A stretch of 64,000 nt of DNA, from NCBI RefSeq assembly GCF_042684365.1, contig NZ_JBHULI010000022.1, positions 62,001-126,000 of the forward strand, in the 5' to 3' direction. This DNA is from Gracilimonas halophila (GTDB taxonomy: Bacteria > Bacteroidota > Rhodothermia > Balneolales > Balneolaceae). The notes under the pieces are model-generated. The model was not told where the DNA came from and ran no database searches. It saw only the letters and a list, made by a program, of their open reading frames with translations. The position numbers were made by a program, and so were the translations under genes. Position 1 is the first letter of the stretch; every line of letters begins with the position of its first letter. Below are positions 50,868-59,430 of the stretch, one piece after another.

Positions 50868-52676
50868 TTAATTGTTTTCCTCAGGAGGAGGTGGGGGTGT
50901 TGATTCGGTTGAGCTATAATTTGAATCTTCAAGTCTGAAATTGATTGACATAGCATATTGAACTCTCACGGCCTTACCCCGTTGAATTCCCGGTTCAAAT
51001 TTCGATTGCTGAACCACCCTTAGTGCCTCCTCATCGGCACCGCCGCCAATTCCGCGAACTACCCGGGCATTTTCTACATCCCCATTTTCATTCACAATGA
51101 ACTGAACAGTTACGCGGCCTTCAATACCGGCTCGGCGTGCCATTTGAGGATATTCTAATTTTGCATGAAGGCCAGCCATACCGCCAATGAGTTTGGGCAT
51201 TTCTTCGACCACTACAAAGTAATCTCCAAGGTCTTCATCAAATCCTTTTGTTGGTGCGGCTGGAGGTCTTGGAGGCATTGGGGCATTGGCATTTTCATTA
51301 GCAAAAAGCATAGGTCCAAAAGTGTTAGAAGCTCTTTCCAATGGGGGAACATGTTTAACCCATAGTGAAGAATTGGAAATGCCTGACAAGATTTCTGATG
51401 AAGAATTTAACTCTACATTCAGTTCATTGATCTTAAAGGAAATTTTATTCCCGGCAATTTTACCTGTTTTAATTGCTCCATCAAACTGTCGCGGTGCTAT
51501 ATTAAAGGCCCCATATTCTCCAGTCATGATTATTATTGATCCGAGGCCTCCGGCTGAGACGTTCTTTAAATTTTTATCATCCAAAGGAACTCCATTTACA
51601 GAAAGTTTTGCATCCTGAATGATAATTTGAGTGTTTTCTAGTTCTTCGTTAGATACATCTTCAGTCCCGCGTAAATCCGAGCAGGCAATGGGGAGGGTAA
51701 TTCCAACGATCATCAGCAATAAGAAAGCGATGCTTTGCCGGAATGACGCTTTATGTAGTTTGTGATATTTCATGGTCTTGATCCGTTTTTTTAAGGTTGA
51801 GTTTTTGACCGCCATACTCACTGACAACCTTCCTACACCGTTGTTAAGCGGAACTAATTCATACAAGAGATTGGCGTAGGATTTTATGGAGAAGTCGGAT
51901 CTGGAAAGTACTTCCTGGTCACAGGAAATTTCACGATAAGTATCAATTTCTTTATTACCATAACGGATGAGAGGATGAAACCAGAATAAGGACTCGATCA
52001 TAGCCAGGGCAAGTTGCAATAGGTAATCACCCCGCTTGATGTGAGTAAGCTCATGCTGTAATGCCATTTCAAGTTTCTCGGGTTCATTCTGTAAGATCTT
52101 AGGAAGCACTATGATGGGGTGTTTCCACCCAAAGGTAAAAGGAACCAGCGGGTGATCATGAAAAGCGAGTTTTACAGAAGACATGCCGGGTAGGATGTGG
52201 GCTGAGATCTCCTGAGCATCCTTAACGTTAAGTTTCTTGTATAATGATTTAAGAGCTGTATAACTACGTATCAATCGCACAATCATACCAATTGAAATAA
52301 ACGCTATAAGCAGTGTGCCCAGGCCGATAAGTAATGCCGGTTCCATCCAGTTAATGGCTACCGTTTCGGCTCCTGAATTACTTCCTCCTGGTACTATCTC
52401 AATAGGATTCTGAACCACAAAAAAAGCCGTTTCAATATTAGAAGAAGAAAACCAATTTGGGATGCTACTCATAATTGCAGATACTCCGATCCCAAAGGGT
52501 AACGAAAGCAATGCTGCAGTTCGAAGATGATAATGGAATAAAGGATTCATTCGCTCCCGGTTTCTCAAGACAAGAAAAGCGATTGTACAACAGATGGTCC
52601 ATACCATAATGGGAAACCAAAATACATCAAGGCTCAGGTTCCCAATTTCTTTCAAATAGTAAATGATTTCGTACAT
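50868..52676 (-). CDS. M56 (BlaR1/MecR1-type) metallopeptidase with C-terminal TonB domain
   Basis: 602-aa inner-membrane protein. Four hydrophobic helices occur near 15-37, 52-72, 112-135 and 312-330. The zinc protease motif is His208-Glu-Leu-Thr-His212, with Glu in REISCDQEVL. After the last helix comes a periplasmic part with a Pro-rich linker (PMPPRPPAAPTKG) and a TonB-type C-terminal domain (about 510-590, YPQMARRAGIEGRVTVQFIV, ALRVVQQSKFEPG). There is no penicillin-binding sensor domain as in true BlaR1. It is translated from an operon with a BlaI-type repressor 1 bp upstream, so it probably cleaves that repressor in response to an unknown envelope signal. Confidence 0.92.
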   Translation of the reverse strand: MYEIIYYLKEIGNLSLDVFWFPIMVWTICCTIAFLVLRNRERMNPLFHYHLRTAALLSLPFGIGVSAIMSSIPNWFSSSNIETAFFVVQNPIEIVPGGSNSGAETVAINWMEPALLIGLGTLLIAFISIGMIVRLIRSYTALKSLYKKLNVKDAQEISAHILPGMSSVKLAFHDHPLVPFTFGWKHPIIVLPKILQNEPEKLEMALQHELTHIKRGDYLLQLALAMIESLFWFHPLIRYGNKEIDTYREISCDQEVLSRSDFSIKSYANLLYELVPLNNGVGRLSVSMAVKNSTLKKRIKTMKYHKLHKASFRQSIAFLLLMIVGITLPIACSDLRGTEDVSNEELENTQIIIQDAKLSVNGVPLDDKNLKNVSAGGLGSIIIMTGEYGAFNIAPRQFDGAIKTGKIAGNKISFKINELNVELNSSSEILSGISNSSLWVKHVPPLERASNTFGPMLFANENANAPMPPRPPAAPTKGFDEDLGDYFVVVEEMPKLIGGMAGLHAKLEYPQMARRAGIEGRVTVQFIVNENGDVENARVVRGIGGGADEEALRVVQQSKFEPGIQRGKAVRVQYAMSINFRLEDSNYSSTESTPPPPPEENN

Positions 52677-52677
52677 T

Positions 52678-53055
52678 TCATTCCTCCATATTATCGATCA
52701 TATTTCGTAATTCCTTCAGCTCGTCTTCGCTGATGTTCTCGCCCTTGACCAATGTCTGTACGAGGGCTGAGGTTGATCCCTTAAATACTTTGTCTATCAG
52801 TCCTGATACCAAACTGGACTGCACTTCCTGAGGATCTTTGCGGGCACTGTACACAAAAGTATTTCCGTCTTTGTAATACTTTAAGTACCCCTTGTCATTC
52901 AAATTCTTCATAATAGTCATGACCGTGGTATAGGCAACTTTGCGCTCTTTCAGGATGCGCTCTTTAACCTGGGCTACTGTGGCTTCACCTAATTCCCACA
53001 CGTGGTGCAGGATTTCCATTTCCGATTCTCCAAGTGGTGTCAGTGATTTTCTCAT
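52678..53055 (-). CDS. BlaI/MecI/CopY-family transcriptional repressor
   Basis: 125-aa winged-helix repressor. The family signature is LTPLGESEMEILHHVWELGEATVAQVKERI (in pieces), then AYTTVMTIMKNLNDKGYLKYYKDGNTFVYSA, and a C-terminal dimerisation helix. It lies one base before the M56 peptidase gene and 20 bp after a TACTA-type dyad, its likely own operator. The pair should form an autoregulated switch that opens when the peptidase cuts the repressor. Confidence 0.94.
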   Translation of the reverse strand: MRKSLTPLGESEMEILHHVWELGEATVAQVKERILKERKVAYTTVMTIMKNLNDKGYLKYYKDGNTFVYSARKDPQEVQSSLVSGLIDKVFKGSTSALVQTLVKGENISEDELKELRNMIDNMEE

Positions 53056-53075
53056 AATAAAGCTGAATTAGTTGG

Positions 53076-53091
53076 TACTAATATAATAGTA
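53076..53091. promoter_or_regulatory. Probable BlaI-type operator (TACTA-N6-TAGTA)
   Basis: TACTAATATAATAGTA is a 14-of-16 palindrome with TACTA and TAGTA half-sites, 21 bp upstream of the repressor start. BlaI/MecI operators contain TACA/TGTA-type half-sites in a similar dyad. The position over the promoter of the minus-strand operon suggests autoregulation. The photolyase gene starting at 53166 on the other strand could also be affected. Confidence 0.62.
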
Positions 53092-53165
53092 TTAAATTAA
53101 AAACCAAGAAAATATTTTGATATGGTCACAGGAACGCTTCTTTGTTGAAAATTCATTTCATAGAT

Positions 53166-54734
53166 ATGAGTAAAAAGACTTTTCTATCACATATCGAGGA
53201 CAAAATTTCTAAACCAAGTTTGAATGAACATGAAAATGCCGTATTCATTTTACATGATCAGTTGAACCTTGATGCCTGGCCAAGCCGGGTCCGGGAAGAA
53301 AAACCCCTGCTCATTTTTATTGAATCAGCTGCCAAGGGAAATGCTCTTCCATATCATAAAAAGAAACTGGTATATCTGCTCAGCAGTATGCGTCATTTTG
53401 CTCTTGAATGTGCAGAAGCGGGATTCCCGGTTCATTATCATTCCACGCAAAACCATTATGATCATGTTTTAAAGGATCTTTTGTCCGTAAATGGGGATCT
53501 TAACCTGACTTTTATGACTCCATCCGAATGGGATTCTAGGGAGCGACTTAGAAAAGTCAGGACTGAGTATGAAGGCCGGGTAGAAGAAATCTCGAATAAT
53601 TTTTTCTTTGCAAATCCTGAAGAATACAAAGATCGCGTGAAAGACGGCTGGCTGATGGAGTATTTCTATCGTGAAATGCGACGAAAGACCGGATACTTGA
53701 TGAATGGGGAAAACCCTGAAGGGGGAGAGTGGAATTATGATGACAAGAATAGGGAGAAGCTTCCCGAAGGATATCCCGTTCCGGCCATTGCAGAAACCAA
53801 GCCGGATGAGATCACCAAAGAAGTGATAGAAATGGTGGAAGAATGGTTTCCTGATCATTTCGGCAAGAGTGAAATCTTTACGTATGCTGTAACTCGAAGA
53901 CAAGCTTTATATCGACTTAATGAATTTATTGAAGAGCGCTTGGATGAATTTGGTCCATATGAAGATGCTATGGTGCAGGGGAAATATGATCTATTTCATT
54001 CCCAACTATCTGTTTACTTGAATAATGGTTTGATTCTCCCCAAGGAGGCCTGCGATAAAGCAGTAGAAGCGTACGAAAATGATAATGCCCGACTCAATTC
54101 TGTGGAAGGGTTTATAAGGCAGATCATTGGTTGGCGAGAGTATGTTCGGGTGTATTATGAAGCCATGATGCCGGATGTTCGTGAAGTCAATCACTTTAAT
54201 TTCACCAAAAAGCTACCGGAGATGTATTGGTCGGGGCAGACGAAGATGAACTGCATGAGTGAATGCCTGAAACCCGTGATCGATGACGGATATTCGCATC
54301 ATATTCAAAGGCTGATGGTATTGAGTAATTTCAGCAATCTTACTGAGATCGATCCGAGGGAATTGAATGATTGGTTTCATTTTGCTTATGTGGATGCGTA
54401 TGAATGGGTTGTTTTGCCCAATGTGCTGGGGATGTCCACCTTTGCAGATGGCGGGGTGTTGGCATCAAAACCTTATGTGAGCAGCGGTAATTACATCAAC
54501 AAAATGAGTAATTACTGCAAACATTGTGACTACAAGATCAGCAAAAAGACCGGAGAAGACGCCTGTCCGTTTAACTATCTATACTGGAATTTCATTGATA
54601 AACAGCGGGAGACTTTCAGCCAAAACGGCCGGGCAAATTTTATGGTGAATATGTTTGATAAGAAGAGCGAGGAGGATAAAAAAGCTATCCTGAACAGTTC
54701 GGATATGTTTATCAAGACTTTGGAGACTATGTGA
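53166..54734 (+). CDS. FeS-containing cryptochrome/photolyase (bacterial (6-4) photolyase type)
   Basis: 522-aa flavoprotein of the FeS-BCP/CryPro group, whose studied members repair (6-4) photoproducts in light. I start at the ATG at 53166, since 53142 is a TTG. The [4Fe-4S] ligands are Cys363, Cys451, Cys454 and Cys467; their spacing (88, 3, 13) equals that of Agrobacterium PhrB. Other family motifs are VFILHDQLN, PSEWDSRERL, GFIRQIIGWREYVR, SHHIQRLMVLSNF and YEWVVLPNVLGMSTFADGG. A class II photolyase lies 1.5 kb downstream, so both main UV lesions could be repaired. Confidence 0.94.
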   Translation: MSKKTFLSHIEDKISKPSLNEHENAVFILHDQLNLDAWPSRVREEKPLLIFIESAAKGNALPYHKKKLVYLLSSMRHFALECAEAGFPVHYHSTQNHYDHVLKDLLSVNGDLNLTFMTPSEWDSRERLRKVRTEYEGRVEEISNNFFFANPEEYKDRVKDGWLMEYFYREMRRKTGYLMNGENPEGGEWNYDDKNREKLPEGYPVPAIAETKPDEITKEVIEMVEEWFPDHFGKSEIFTYAVTRRQALYRLNEFIEERLDEFGPYEDAMVQGKYDLFHSQLSVYLNNGLILPKEACDKAVEAYENDNARLNSVEGFIRQIIGWREYVRVYYEAMMPDVREVNHFNFTKKLPEMYWSGQTKMNCMSECLKPVIDDGYSHHIQRLMVLSNFSNLTEIDPRELNDWFHFAYVDAYEWVVLPNVLGMSTFADGGVLASKPYVSSGNYINKMSNYCKHCDYKISKKTGEDACPFNYLYWNFIDKQRETFSQNGRANFMVNMFDKKSEEDKKAILNSSDMFIKTLETM

Positions 54735-54795
54735 TTGTTTGCTTTAAATAAAGAATTTGCTCTTATTCTGTAAAACAGAACTAAAAAATTGTTTT

Positions 54796-55483
54796 ATGGA
54801 CAGAGAAACAAAGCTGTTGATCGGGGGATTAGTTATTGCCGGTATCGGCTTCTTTATTCCGCTTTATTCCGCTTTATTTCGGGAAGGTTTGGATCGCTTT
54901 ATTTATTGCTTTGCTAACCGGGGTGATTTTCATGGGGCGCCTGTTAAGTCTTAGCGAAGATAAATTTGAATCCGTTTGGTCTTATCGTACAATTTACGGC
55001 TTGGTGGCATTAATTGTTCTTTTCAATGCCATAGCATTTGCACATCATTATGCGAATAAAGATTTTCAGCTTAATACACTGCTTGAGATTCGAAAGACCA
55101 TTGATGTAGGAACAACCAAAGCAGATGTTCAAGAGAAGTTGGTTTATGTGTTGGCACAATATCATCAGAACGAAAGGGAGTCCGTTGTGGAAACTTTTCG
55201 GGATTATATGTCTGAACAACTTGGGGAAGAGGGAATATATATCTCAGATTTTGACCTAAGAAAATCTGATCTGGAAGATTCAAGTGTTAAACAGGATTCA
55301 GAGGATAACATTAACCACTTCTATGAAATTGATGAGGAAAATGATGCAATCAGAATAATTGTAGTTTCTGAAGTTTCATTGGGTGATGATCCTGATTACG
55401 AAAACTACGACGGTCTACTAGGTCAGTTTGAAATGGAATTTATATTAAATGAAGAGGGGGTGCGATATGAAGTTCTCAATTAG
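54796..55483 (+). pseudogene. Membrane protein gene interrupted by a 10-bp tandem duplication
   Basis: Starts at ATG 54796 (MDRETKLLIGGLVIAGIGFF) and shifts frame at a duplicated TTTATTCCGC (54853-54872). With one copy removed the frame reads on without a break: IPLYFGKVWIALFIALLTGV, then LSEDKFESVWSYRTIYGL, to the stop at 55483, giving a 225-aa protein. It would have three N-terminal transmembrane helices (about 7-24, 27-46, 62-80) and a soluble acidic C-terminal domain (EIRKTIDVGTTKADVQEKL). I do not recognise the family. As sequenced, the first reading frame ends after about 50 codons. It is upstream of, and overlaps, a second membrane protein gene. Confidence 0.78.
54853..54878. repeat. 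10-bp tandem repeat (TTTATTCCGC), 2.6 copies
   Basis: Two exact copies of TTTATTCCGC (54853-54862, 54863-54872) plus a third partial copy TTTATT. The unit is not a multiple of three, so one copy more or less changes the reading frame. One, four or seven copies keep the gene open; two copies, as here, do not. Confidence 0.85.
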
Positions 55484-56171
55484 AAGAATAAACGAATGGC
55501 TGATCGTGCTTGGCATTGTGATTCTGTTGCCTATGTCTTTTATGTATGTTCAGCAAGATCTGGATCTATTACCACAAGACAGTCACTATCTATTTAACAT
55601 GCATCCTTCTACAAGCATTTTGGCAGTCAGTACACTGGATGCAATAGCAATTTTTAGAGGTGAAGAGCCGCAGGGTTATTCCACAAATTGGTACACGGTT
55701 TCCATGTACTTCAACGTAGTGCTTTATCTTATGATCGGCCCTTTTTTATTGTATAAGGGTTTTAAACGATCCAAAGATTATGAAAATAGAACGAAACCCT
55801 GGTATTGGTATATTGGAGGAGCTATATGTATGGGTGTTTTATTCATGGCACCAGTTGAGCTGATGCACCTGAAGGTATTTGAAAACACTAAGGAAAGTGC
55901 AACTATAAGTAGGGAAAAAGATCTGCTGCGGTTGGAGTTGGCGAAAGTAGGATTCGCTACAGCTCAGCATGAGATCGTTGAAAACGGAATAAATGATACT
56001 TTCAGAGTCGAAGACCTTCAGTTGAATGATATCAAATATAGTTATTCTGTTGAGGGAACTCCTTCTGATACGCTGATAATAATAGCTGCATCAGATCCGG
56101 AGATCTCAAATCATAAATTTTGGATGGAAGTAAGACCTTACAATAAAGGTGTACTAAAAATTCGGAATTAG
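55467..56171 (+). CDS. Hypothetical membrane protein, 234 aa
   Basis: Start chosen at ATG 55467 because GAGGGGGTG lies just upstream; an ATG six codons earlier is possible. Three hydrophobic helices are visible (WLIVLGIVILLPMSFMYV, YFNVVLYLMIGPFLLYKGF, YIGGAICMGVLFMAPVEL), then a soluble C-terminal domain (about 145-234, DTFRVEDLQLNDIKYSYSVEG). Family not recognised. It overlaps the end of the frameshifted membrane gene by 17 bp, so the two were probably made together. Both lie between two photolyase genes. Confidence 0.75.
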   Translation: MKFSIRRINEWLIVLGIVILLPMSFMYVQQDLDLLPQDSHYLFNMHPSTSILAVSTLDAIAIFRGEEPQGYSTNWYTVSMYFNVVLYLMIGPFLLYKGFKRSKDYENRTKPWYWYIGGAICMGVLFMAPVELMHLKVFENTKESATISREKDLLRLELAKVGFATAQHEIVENGINDTFRVEDLQLNDIKYSYSVEGTPSDTLIIIAASDPEISNHKFWMEVRPYNKGVLKIRN

Positions 56172-56213
56172 TTGTATTTCAAATTGGTTTGCTGAAGAAG
56201 AAAACAAACCATT

Positions 56214-57692
56214 ATGAAAAACATCAATAGCTACCGAAAGTTTAAGCGAAACGATAAAGAGGTAAATCCGGATGGGGAATATATTCTCTACTGGATGCAG
56301 ATCAACCGGCGCCTTCAGTACAATTATGCATTGGAATATGCCGTTGCGCTTGCCAATAAATACGATAAACCCCTGCTGATCTACGAAAGTGTAATGGTGA
56401 ACTACCCATGGGCCAGCGACAGGTTTCATGCCTTTTTACTGGAAGGTATGAAGGAGCATTTGCATGAATTGAAAGATACAGATGTAAATCACTATTGTTA
56501 CGCTGAACAGGAAGCCGGTACAGTGGAGCAATCATTCTATGATTTGGCAGAAAATGCTGTGGCTGTTGTTGCTGATGAGTATCCGGTCTATATCATTCGG
56601 GAAAACAACGAGATAATGGCGGATGAAATTGATGTTTTATACATCTCTGTCGACTCAAATGGGATCATTCCGCTGGGCATCACCGATAAAGATCCTTATT
56701 CAGCTTATCTGTTCCGAAAGGTGATGCAAAAGCATTTCCTGGAAGCCTACACCCATCCACCAAAAAAAGATCCAATAGACGATCTTGAAAATCATAAAAA
56801 AACCAAATTGCCAGATGGCTTTGAAGAAAAATACCCCAGAGCGGATAAGATATTAGAGGATATACCCGGATTTATCTCAGAATTGGATATTGATCACGAG
56901 ATCGGCATCACTGAAAAAAAAGGAACTCGGCAATATGCACTTGGGAAACTTGGTGATTTCATAGCACATGGATTGAGCCGGTATGACGAAGAACGAAACG
57001 ATCCCGATGCAGATGCGGCAAGTGGATTGAGCCCATGGCTGCATTTTGGATTGATCAGTGAATATGAGATCGTTAAAGCGGTATTGGATCATCAGCCGAA
57101 AGGTTGGGATCTGGATGACATTACCCCAAACAACGGGAAAAACTCAGGCTTCTTCAATGGAGACCCAAATGTGGAAAGTTTCCTGGATGAAGTGATCACC
57201 TGGCGTGAGGTGGGGTTTCATTTCGCTCATCACCGGCCGGATTATGATCAGTTTGAAAGTTTACCTGATTGGGTTCTGAAGACACTAAGCAAGCATCAGG
57301 ATGATGAACGGGAATGGGTGTATGAGCTGGAAGAATTTGCTCAGTCCAAAACCCATGATGAAATCTGGAATGCAGCCCAAACCCAGCTTCGGCAAACAGG
57401 GATCATGCAGAATTATCTGCGAATGCTTTGGGGAAAGAAGATCATAGAGTGGACCAAAGATTATAGGACCGCTCTGGATTATATGATCGAATTGAATAAC
57501 CGTTATGCATTAGATGGGCGAGATCCCAATAGCTATTCAGGAATTTTCTGGTGTTTTGGGCGGTTCGATCGTGCCTGGCAAGAACGCCCCATCTATGGAA
57601 AACTGCGCTACATGACGAGCGACTCAACCCGCAAAAAATTAAAACTGGATCGGTATCTGGATAAATATGGGAGTCAGAAGTCGTTGTTGTAG
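56214..57692 (+). CDS. Class II CPD photolyase (deoxyribodipyrimidine photolyase)
   Basis: 492-aa light-dependent repair enzyme for cyclobutane pyrimidine dimers. It shows the class II start YILYWMQINRRLQYNYALEYAV (in pieces), SGLSPWLHFGLIS in the FAD domain, FLDEVITWREVGFHFAHH, and the diagnostic C-terminal run NNRYALDGRDPNSYSGIFWC, then GRFDRAWQERPIYGKLRYMT. It is complete. It is on the same strand as the FeS photolyase and the two membrane genes; a repeat-filled 124-bp spacer separates it from rarA. Confidence 0.95.
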   Translation: MKNINSYRKFKRNDKEVNPDGEYILYWMQINRRLQYNYALEYAVALANKYDKPLLIYESVMVNYPWASDRFHAFLLEGMKEHLHELKDTDVNHYCYAEQEAGTVEQSFYDLAENAVAVVADEYPVYIIRENNEIMADEIDVLYISVDSNGIIPLGITDKDPYSAYLFRKVMQKHFLEAYTHPPKKDPIDDLENHKKTKLPDGFEEKYPRADKILEDIPGFISELDIDHEIGITEKKGTRQYALGKLGDFIAHGLSRYDEERNDPDADAASGLSPWLHFGLISEYEIVKAVLDHQPKGWDLDDITPNNGKNSGFFNGDPNVESFLDEVITWREVGFHFAHHRPDYDQFESLPDWVLKTLSKHQDDEREWVYELEEFAQSKTHDEIWNAAQTQLRQTGIMQNYLRMLWGKKIIEWTKDYRTALDYMIELNNRYALDGRDPNSYSGIFWCFGRFDRAWQERPIYGKLRYMTSDSTRKKLKLDRYLDKYGSQKSLL

Positions 57693-57702
57693 TAAGAACT
57701 CA

Positions 57703-57752
57703 GAACTCAGAATTCAGTAGCATGAAATCCGGGTTCTGACTAATGAATTCCG
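57703..57752. repeat. Intergenic hairpin upstream of rarA (AACTCAGAAT family)
   Basis: CAGAATTCAGTAG (57708-57720) and CTAATGAATTCCG (57740-57752) pair at 11 of 13 positions. GAACTCAGAATTCAGTAG (57703-57720) matches 17 of 18 bases of the paaH/paaI spacer at 26878-26895. Confidence 0.66.
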
Positions 57753-57816
57753 AATACTTCTTTCCTTTAAAACACATATCTTACATATACTTTTCAATCA
57801 TTCTGAAAACCCTTTC

Positions 57817-59193
57817 ATGGATCTGTTCGAAGAAAAAAAATCCGGTGCTTCACAATCTTTATCACAGAAAGATAATCCACAGTACAGCGAGCCTTTAGCA
57901 ACCCGAATGCGCCCGCAGTCACTGGACGAATTTGCCGGGCAAGAACATTTGGTAGGAGAGGGGAAAATGTTACAGCGAATGATTGAGAGTGGGATCATCG
58001 GTTCGCTCATTTTTTATGGTCCGCCAAGTTCAGGGAAGACTACTTTGGCACATGTGATCTCGAGAGAAATTAAAGCACAGTTCGAAGTCATTAATGCGGT
58101 ATTGGATGGGATCAAAGAGTTAAGAAATGTAGTAGACAAGGCTGAAAAGCTTAGGAAACTGAACGGGCGAAAAACCATTCTTTTTGTGGATGAAATTCAC
58201 CGCTGGAACAAAGCTCAGCAGGATGCACTTTTACCTCACTTAGAATCTGGTATTATCACTTTGGTGGGTGCTACGACAGAAAACCCGTTTTATTCATTGG
58301 TAAATCCGTTGCTTTCCAGGTGTCAGCTTTTTGAACTTCACCCCTTAACCATGGATGAAGTGAAACTAATGCTGAATCGAGCGCTGGAAGATGAAGAAAG
58401 AGGGCTCGGAAAAAATGATATTGAGGTGACAGAAGATGCCTTCAACCACCTTGCAGAAATGGCCGGTGGGGACATCCGAAATGCATTGAATGCGCTGGAG
58501 GTTGCCGTACTTTCAAGCAAACCTGATGAGGATGGAAAGATCACTATTGACCTTAGTGTTGCCAAAGAAAGTATTCAGCGGAGAAATATACGCTATGACA
58601 GAACCGGGGATGAGCATTATCACTATGCCTCAGCTTTTATCAAATCAATGCGAGGCTCCGATCCTGATGCCGCTTTGTACTGGATGAATGCGATGTTGGA
58701 AGGCGGGGATGATCCGAATTTCATATTCAGGCGATTACTCATCTTTGCCAGTGAAGATGTTGGATTGGCTGAGCCAAACGCTATAACCATTGTGAATTCC
58801 TGTCAGGAAGCATTTATGAAATGTGGGATGCCGGAAGGAATGTATTTTTTATCCCATGCTTGTCTGTATCTGAGTACTTGTCCTAAGAGTAACAGCACAA
58901 AAGCGATTTTTGAAGTGAATAGGGAGATCAGTGATCGGGGCGTGAAGGATATCCCCCCTTATCTTAAAGACAAAACGGCAAACAAGTTGGGAGCTAAACA
59001 TCTTGGGGTTGAAAATGCCTCTGATGAATATAAGTACCCACATGATCATCCTAATAATTGGGTTGATCAGCAGTATTTGCCGGAATCTTTAAAAAATAAG
59101 AAATGGTATAAAGCGGGTAATCAGGGGAGAGAAGCATTGCTCTGGAAAAAGTGGCAGGAGATCAAGAAAAGCAAAGGAGAAACAGATAGTTAG
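57817..59193 (+). CDS. rarA: Replication-associated recombination protein A (RarA/MgsA)
   Basis: 458-aa AAA+ ATPase that acts at stalled replication forks. Walker A is GPPSSGKT (68-75), Walker B is LFVDEI (121-126), sensor 1 is in LVGATTENPFY, and RPQSLDEFAGQEHLVG precedes the ATPase core as in the family. The C-terminal tetramerisation region has HYHYASAFIKSMRGSDPDAALYW and HPNNWVDQQYLPESL. Complete. Its position next to the photolyases is compatible with a DNA-repair neighbourhood. Confidence 0.95.
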   Translation: MDLFEEKKSGASQSLSQKDNPQYSEPLATRMRPQSLDEFAGQEHLVGEGKMLQRMIESGIIGSLIFYGPPSSGKTTLAHVISREIKAQFEVINAVLDGIKELRNVVDKAEKLRKLNGRKTILFVDEIHRWNKAQQDALLPHLESGIITLVGATTENPFYSLVNPLLSRCQLFELHPLTMDEVKLMLNRALEDEERGLGKNDIEVTEDAFNHLAEMAGGDIRNALNALEVAVLSSKPDEDGKITIDLSVAKESIQRRNIRYDRTGDEHYHYASAFIKSMRGSDPDAALYWMNAMLEGGDDPNFIFRRLLIFASEDVGLAEPNAITIVNSCQEAFMKCGMPEGMYFLSHACLYLSTCPKSNSTKAIFEVNREISDRGVKDIPPYLKDKTANKLGAKHLGVENASDEYKYPHDHPNNWVDQQYLPESLKNKKWYKAGNQGREALLWKKWQEIKKSKGETDS

Positions 59194-59430
59194 GTGTCGG
59201 CATTCGTTGATTTATAGATGAGTCTTGTCACATATCTTTAAATAGTTGGATTAAATAAATGCTATTGAAAGCTTTATTATTCAAGAAATTACTTCTCATT
59301 TAGAAAAATCAGTGAGGCTCTTTTATTTTTTAAAAAAAAAGTTTATTTAGAAATTTATAATGGTAAAGGAGTCAAGATAGATTATCATTTGCACTAACTT
59401 CAATTTTTTCAAATAAATAATGAGGTATAT

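Noticed and set aside
50741..50956. N-terminal extension of the PspC protein to 132 aa
   Set aside because: It overlaps the terminator and the end of the M56 gene; the PspC domain begins at the internal ATG 50740.
54757..54954. 65-aa ORF as a separate small gene
   Set aside because: It is the 5' piece of the membrane protein gene broken by the 10-bp duplication; its C-terminal part is out-of-frame sequence.
59194..59430. Anti-sigma/ECF-sigma control of the SusC/SusD pair
   Set aside because: The 237-bp upstream region is AT-rich with no sigma or anti-sigma gene and no clear promoter; only a GAGG-type ribosome-binding site before the SusC start is visible.
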